NCBI GenBank assembly: GCA_025056955.1
Contig: JANWYL010000040.1
Span: 1 to 16,419 of the forward strand
DNA length: 16,419 nucleotides
Direction of reading: 5' to 3'
Source of the DNA: Sandaracinaceae bacterium
GTDB lineage: Bacteria > Myxococcota_A > Polyangia > Polyangiales > Sandaracinaceae
Part shown: positions 15,873-16,419 of the stretch, in pieces
Position numbering within the stretch: position 1 is the stretch's first letter
Layout: every line of letters begins with the position of its first letter
The notes under the pieces: generated by a model
What the model was told of the DNA's origin: nothing
The model's database searches: none
The model's input: only the letters and a program-made list of their open reading frames with translations
Program-made: the position numbers and the translations under genes

Positions 15873-15969
15873 GCCAAGGAGTAGGGGCAGAGCTCATGCC
15901 AGGGCCTTCATCAAGCACAAGCCCTTGATTTTCTGTCCTTCCTGAGTGCCGACGGTGTGACAAACTGTC

Positions 15970-16405
15970 TCAAGCCAAAAGGCAAGCACCAGCGCGCTGT
16001 TCATTTATTAAACACATCCTCCCAGAGCTCGCACAATGGGCATCATCAATCGAAGGCTCTCCTCCACTGGTAGGCGATAAGCAGAGCTCGAGCCCGGAAC
16101 TGTGGTCGACGCATGCAGCCCATGGAAAAAGGCGCCTTGCTTTGCTGCTCACAGTAGCGACCAAAAAATGGGGGCAGCTTCAAAGCATCTCCAAACCCTC
16201 TGCCAAGTACAGGGTCCTCTGGAAGCTGTTCAAGGAGGCATTGGGCACAGGCCCTGCTTCCTTGTCGCTGCCCTTTGGCATCCACCACTTTGAAGCAAGC
16301 GCCCTGCCGCGGCCATCTTTGTCGAGGTGGCCTAGCCCCTCTGGAAGCGAGGGAGAAAAAAACGGACAAGCTCAGCGTGCAAAGCACTTCCTTCCCCAAC
16401 AGCAC
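15970..16405 (-). pseudogene. Probable Cys-rich exported protein, apparently frameshifted
   Basis: A frame from GTG 16405 (TGA directly upstream) stays open to 16046. It begins with a hydrophobic signal-like segment (LCTLSLSVFFSLASRGA) and continues with cysteines in GACFKV, RACAQC and RYCEQQ. Beyond about 16125 the next frame down to TGA 15970 continues in the same style: CVDHSSGLELCLSPTSGGEP, then DDAHCASSGRMC and GACLLA. If the AAAAA run at 16125-16129 (TTTTT on the coding strand) were one base shorter, the two parts would join into a single 144-residue protein reading APFPWAACVDHSS across the join. It may be a real gene with a sequencing error, a true pseudogene, or chance. I know no family for it. 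The 97 bp between it and the amidase gene hold nothing I can name. Confidence 0.4.
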
Positions 16406-16419
16406 TCAAAAATGCAGCG

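Noticed and set aside
1..16419. tRNA genes, CRISPR arrays, insertion sequences or prophage signs
   Set aside because: No cloverleaf-like tRNA segment, regularly spaced repeats, transposase or integrase motifs, or target-site duplications were seen.

Overview
The window is an ordinary-looking bacterial chromosome segment of moderate GC (mid-50s by eye). It most likely comes from a deltaproteobacterial or Myxococcota/Bradymonadota-type organism. The grounds are an HflX with the long N-terminal extension I associate with that group, lipoproteins with Asp/Ala-rich linkers behind the lipobox, and a PGRP-type amidase lipoprotein ending in a Pro/Ser linker and a Cys-rich domain. This placement is inferred from gene style, not from a marker phylogeny. 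I see no tRNA, rRNA, CRISPR array, integrase or insertion sequence.

Layout, left to right. (a) 1-799 holds the 3' end of an unidentified membrane-protein gene, overlapping by ATGA a second unidentified gene for a protein with three or so membrane segments. (b) 809-4017 holds rimO (minus) and hflX (plus), which act on ribosomal protein S12 and on stalled ribosomes, diverging from an 86-bp region with a clean dyad. (c) 4024-7641 is dnaE (minus), the replicative polymerase; a short in-frame leader ORF with its own Shine-Dalgarno may lie just upstream. (d) 7755-9711 holds two plus-strand genes of unknown role. The first encodes a small, very basic protein with an internal repeat. The second resembles the middle of a PEP synthase/rifampin-phosphotransferase-type enzyme but lacks both catalytic ends. 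(e) 9712-9910 is a hairpin-bearing gap between convergent genes. (f) 9911-11815 (minus) is a neutral-ceramidase-like lipoprotein. (g) 11932-14618 (plus) is a tight run of 3-hydroxyacyl-CoA dehydrogenase, enoyl-CoA hydratase and a family-2 glycosyltransferase. (h) 14628-15872 (minus) is the amidase lipoprotein. (i) 15970-16405 (minus) is a probable Cys-rich exported protein that appears frameshifted.

No large new system is obvious. The best leads are the PEP-synthase-like protein stripped of both catalytic ends together with its repeat-containing basic neighbour, the dnaE leader ORF, the rimO/hflX operator-like dyad, and the frameshifted gene at the right edge. Gene packing is tight: three convergent pairs are separated by only 6-9 bp.
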